A stretch of 6,559 bases of DNA, taken from Deltaproteobacteria bacterium (lineage in GTDB: Bacteria > Desulfobacterota > B13-G15). Of the stretch, positions 6,053 through 6,559 are shown piece by piece. The notes beneath the pieces were generated by a model. The model did not search any database. It worked only from the letters and a program-made list of their open reading frames with translations, and was not told the origin of the DNA. Position numbers and translations under genes: made by a program. The stretch is from contig QMLK01000055.1 of assembly GCA_003646705.1 (NCBI GenBank), positions 1 through 6,559 on the forward strand, in the 5' to 3' direction. Numbering within the stretch: position 1 is the stretch's first letter; every line of letters starts with the position of its first letter.

Positions 6053-6559
6053 ATGGACGGAAGGGTCCTGGTTGCATACTGGAGGCTCATCCGCCCGCCC
6101 TTTCATCTGGTGGGCCTCCTGCCCTTCTGTGTAGGGACGCTCCTGGCCCTGCAGGAGGGAGGCTTCCGGGGGGTCCCCTTTCTGCTGGGGCTTGTGGCCG
6201 TCTTTCTCATCATGCTCGCCACCTATCTCTCTGGAGAGTACTTCGACTACGAAGGGGATAGCCTCAGCGCCCGCATGGAGCGGAACCGCTTCTCCGGCGG
6301 CACCCAGGTGTTGCAGCAGGGCTTGGTCTCCCGGAGGTTGCCCTTAATTGTGGGGGTGCTGAGCGCGGTGATTGCAGGCCTGTTGGGCGTCGTCCTCTCC
6401 TTTCCCCTCGGTTATGGCTGGGGGCTCCTGGCCTTGGGGTCCATTGGCCTCCTGGCGGGGGTCTTTTACTCAAGTCCACCCTTCCGATGGGCCTATCGGG
6501 GGGTGGGGGAGGTGTTGATCGGCTTCTGCTACGGATGGCTCCCTGTGGCGGTGGGCTTC
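6053..6559 (+). CDS. UbiA-family membrane prenyltransferase, MenA-like (C-terminus beyond window)
   Basis: Integral membrane enzyme attaching a polyprenyl chain to an aromatic or other acceptor. The 169 codons seen hold the first half. It begins with WRLIRPPFHLVGLLP (10-24), a typical UbiA opening. Hydrophobic spans lie at about 17-33, 42-60, 96-117 and 119-138, and a fifth starts near 152. The first Asp-rich motif region is GEYFDYEGD (61-69) where MenA/UbiA proteins usually have ND-x-x-D-x-x-x-D: Asp65 and Asp69 are kept but ND is GE. The following NRFSGGTQVLQQGL (78-91) and YSSPPFRWAYRGVGEVL (139-155) resemble MenA (DHNA prenyltransferase). The second Asp-rich motif lies outside the window. 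The ATG at 6053 lacks a ribosome binding site, but no better in-frame start is visible. Menaquinone synthesis is the leading guess, unproven. Confidence 0.88.
   Translation, partial: MDGRVLVAYWRLIRPPFHLVGLLPFCVGTLLALQEGGFRGVPFLLGLVAVFLIMLATYLSGEYFDYEGDSLSARMERNRFSGGTQVLQQGLVSRRLPLIVGVLSAVIAGLLGVVLSFPLGYGWGLLALGSIGLLAGVFYSSPPFRWAYRGVGEVLIGFCYGWLPVAVGF

Noticed and set aside
6264..6479. 71-residue minus-strand open frame
   Set aside because: Antisense to the prenyltransferase, Arg/Pro/Gly-rich, no motif.

Overview
This is a GC-rich bacterial window with compact gene spacing, strong GGAGG-type ribosome binding sites and heavy use of AGG for arginine. A DksA/TraR-family regulator, groESL, and a type III CoA-transferase paired with an acyl-CoA dehydrogenase would fit an anaerobic, acid- or aromatic-degrading member of the former Deltaproteobacteria (Desulfobacterota). 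That assignment is inference, because no rRNA or lineage-specific marker is present.

Layout. Positions 1-1975, minus strand: a two-gene operon encoding a CaiB/BaiF (type III) CoA-transferase and then an acyl-CoA dehydrogenase that runs off the left edge. Together they suggest activation of an organic acid to its CoA thioester followed by alpha,beta-dehydrogenation. Positions 1976-2149: a divergent control region with back-to-back promoter-like elements, a 12-bp palindrome across the two -35 boxes, and a 19-bp inverted repeat of GntR/FadR-like form at the predicted start of the minus-strand transcript. Positions 2150-3013, plus strand: a xylose-isomerase-like TIM-barrel protein of the sugar phosphate isomerase/epimerase and endonuclease IV superfamily, with an apparent loss of one metal-ligand glutamate. 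Positions 3066-3898: a small TPR-like protein overlapping (ATGA) a DksA/TraR-family zinc-finger regulator. Positions 3899-4004: a strong sigma70-like promoter without a CIRCE element. Positions 4005-5954: groES and groEL, closed by a strong intrinsic terminator at 5975-6010. Position 6053 to the right edge: the N-terminal part of a UbiA-family membrane prenyltransferase, related in its motifs to MenA, with a near-leaderless promoter arrangement.

The genes fall into separate functional units: acyl-CoA catabolism, an isolated TIM-barrel enzyme, a stress and transcription regulator beside the chaperonin operon, and quinone or lipid prenylation. I found no mobile element, CRISPR array, tRNA or rRNA, and no convincing sign of a new multi-gene system. 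The points most worth a second look are the divergent regulatory region, the Glu-to-Val change in the TIM-barrel enzyme, the altered first Asp-rich motif of the prenyltransferase, the cysteine cluster in the GroEL apical domain, and the non-CIRCE control of groESL.
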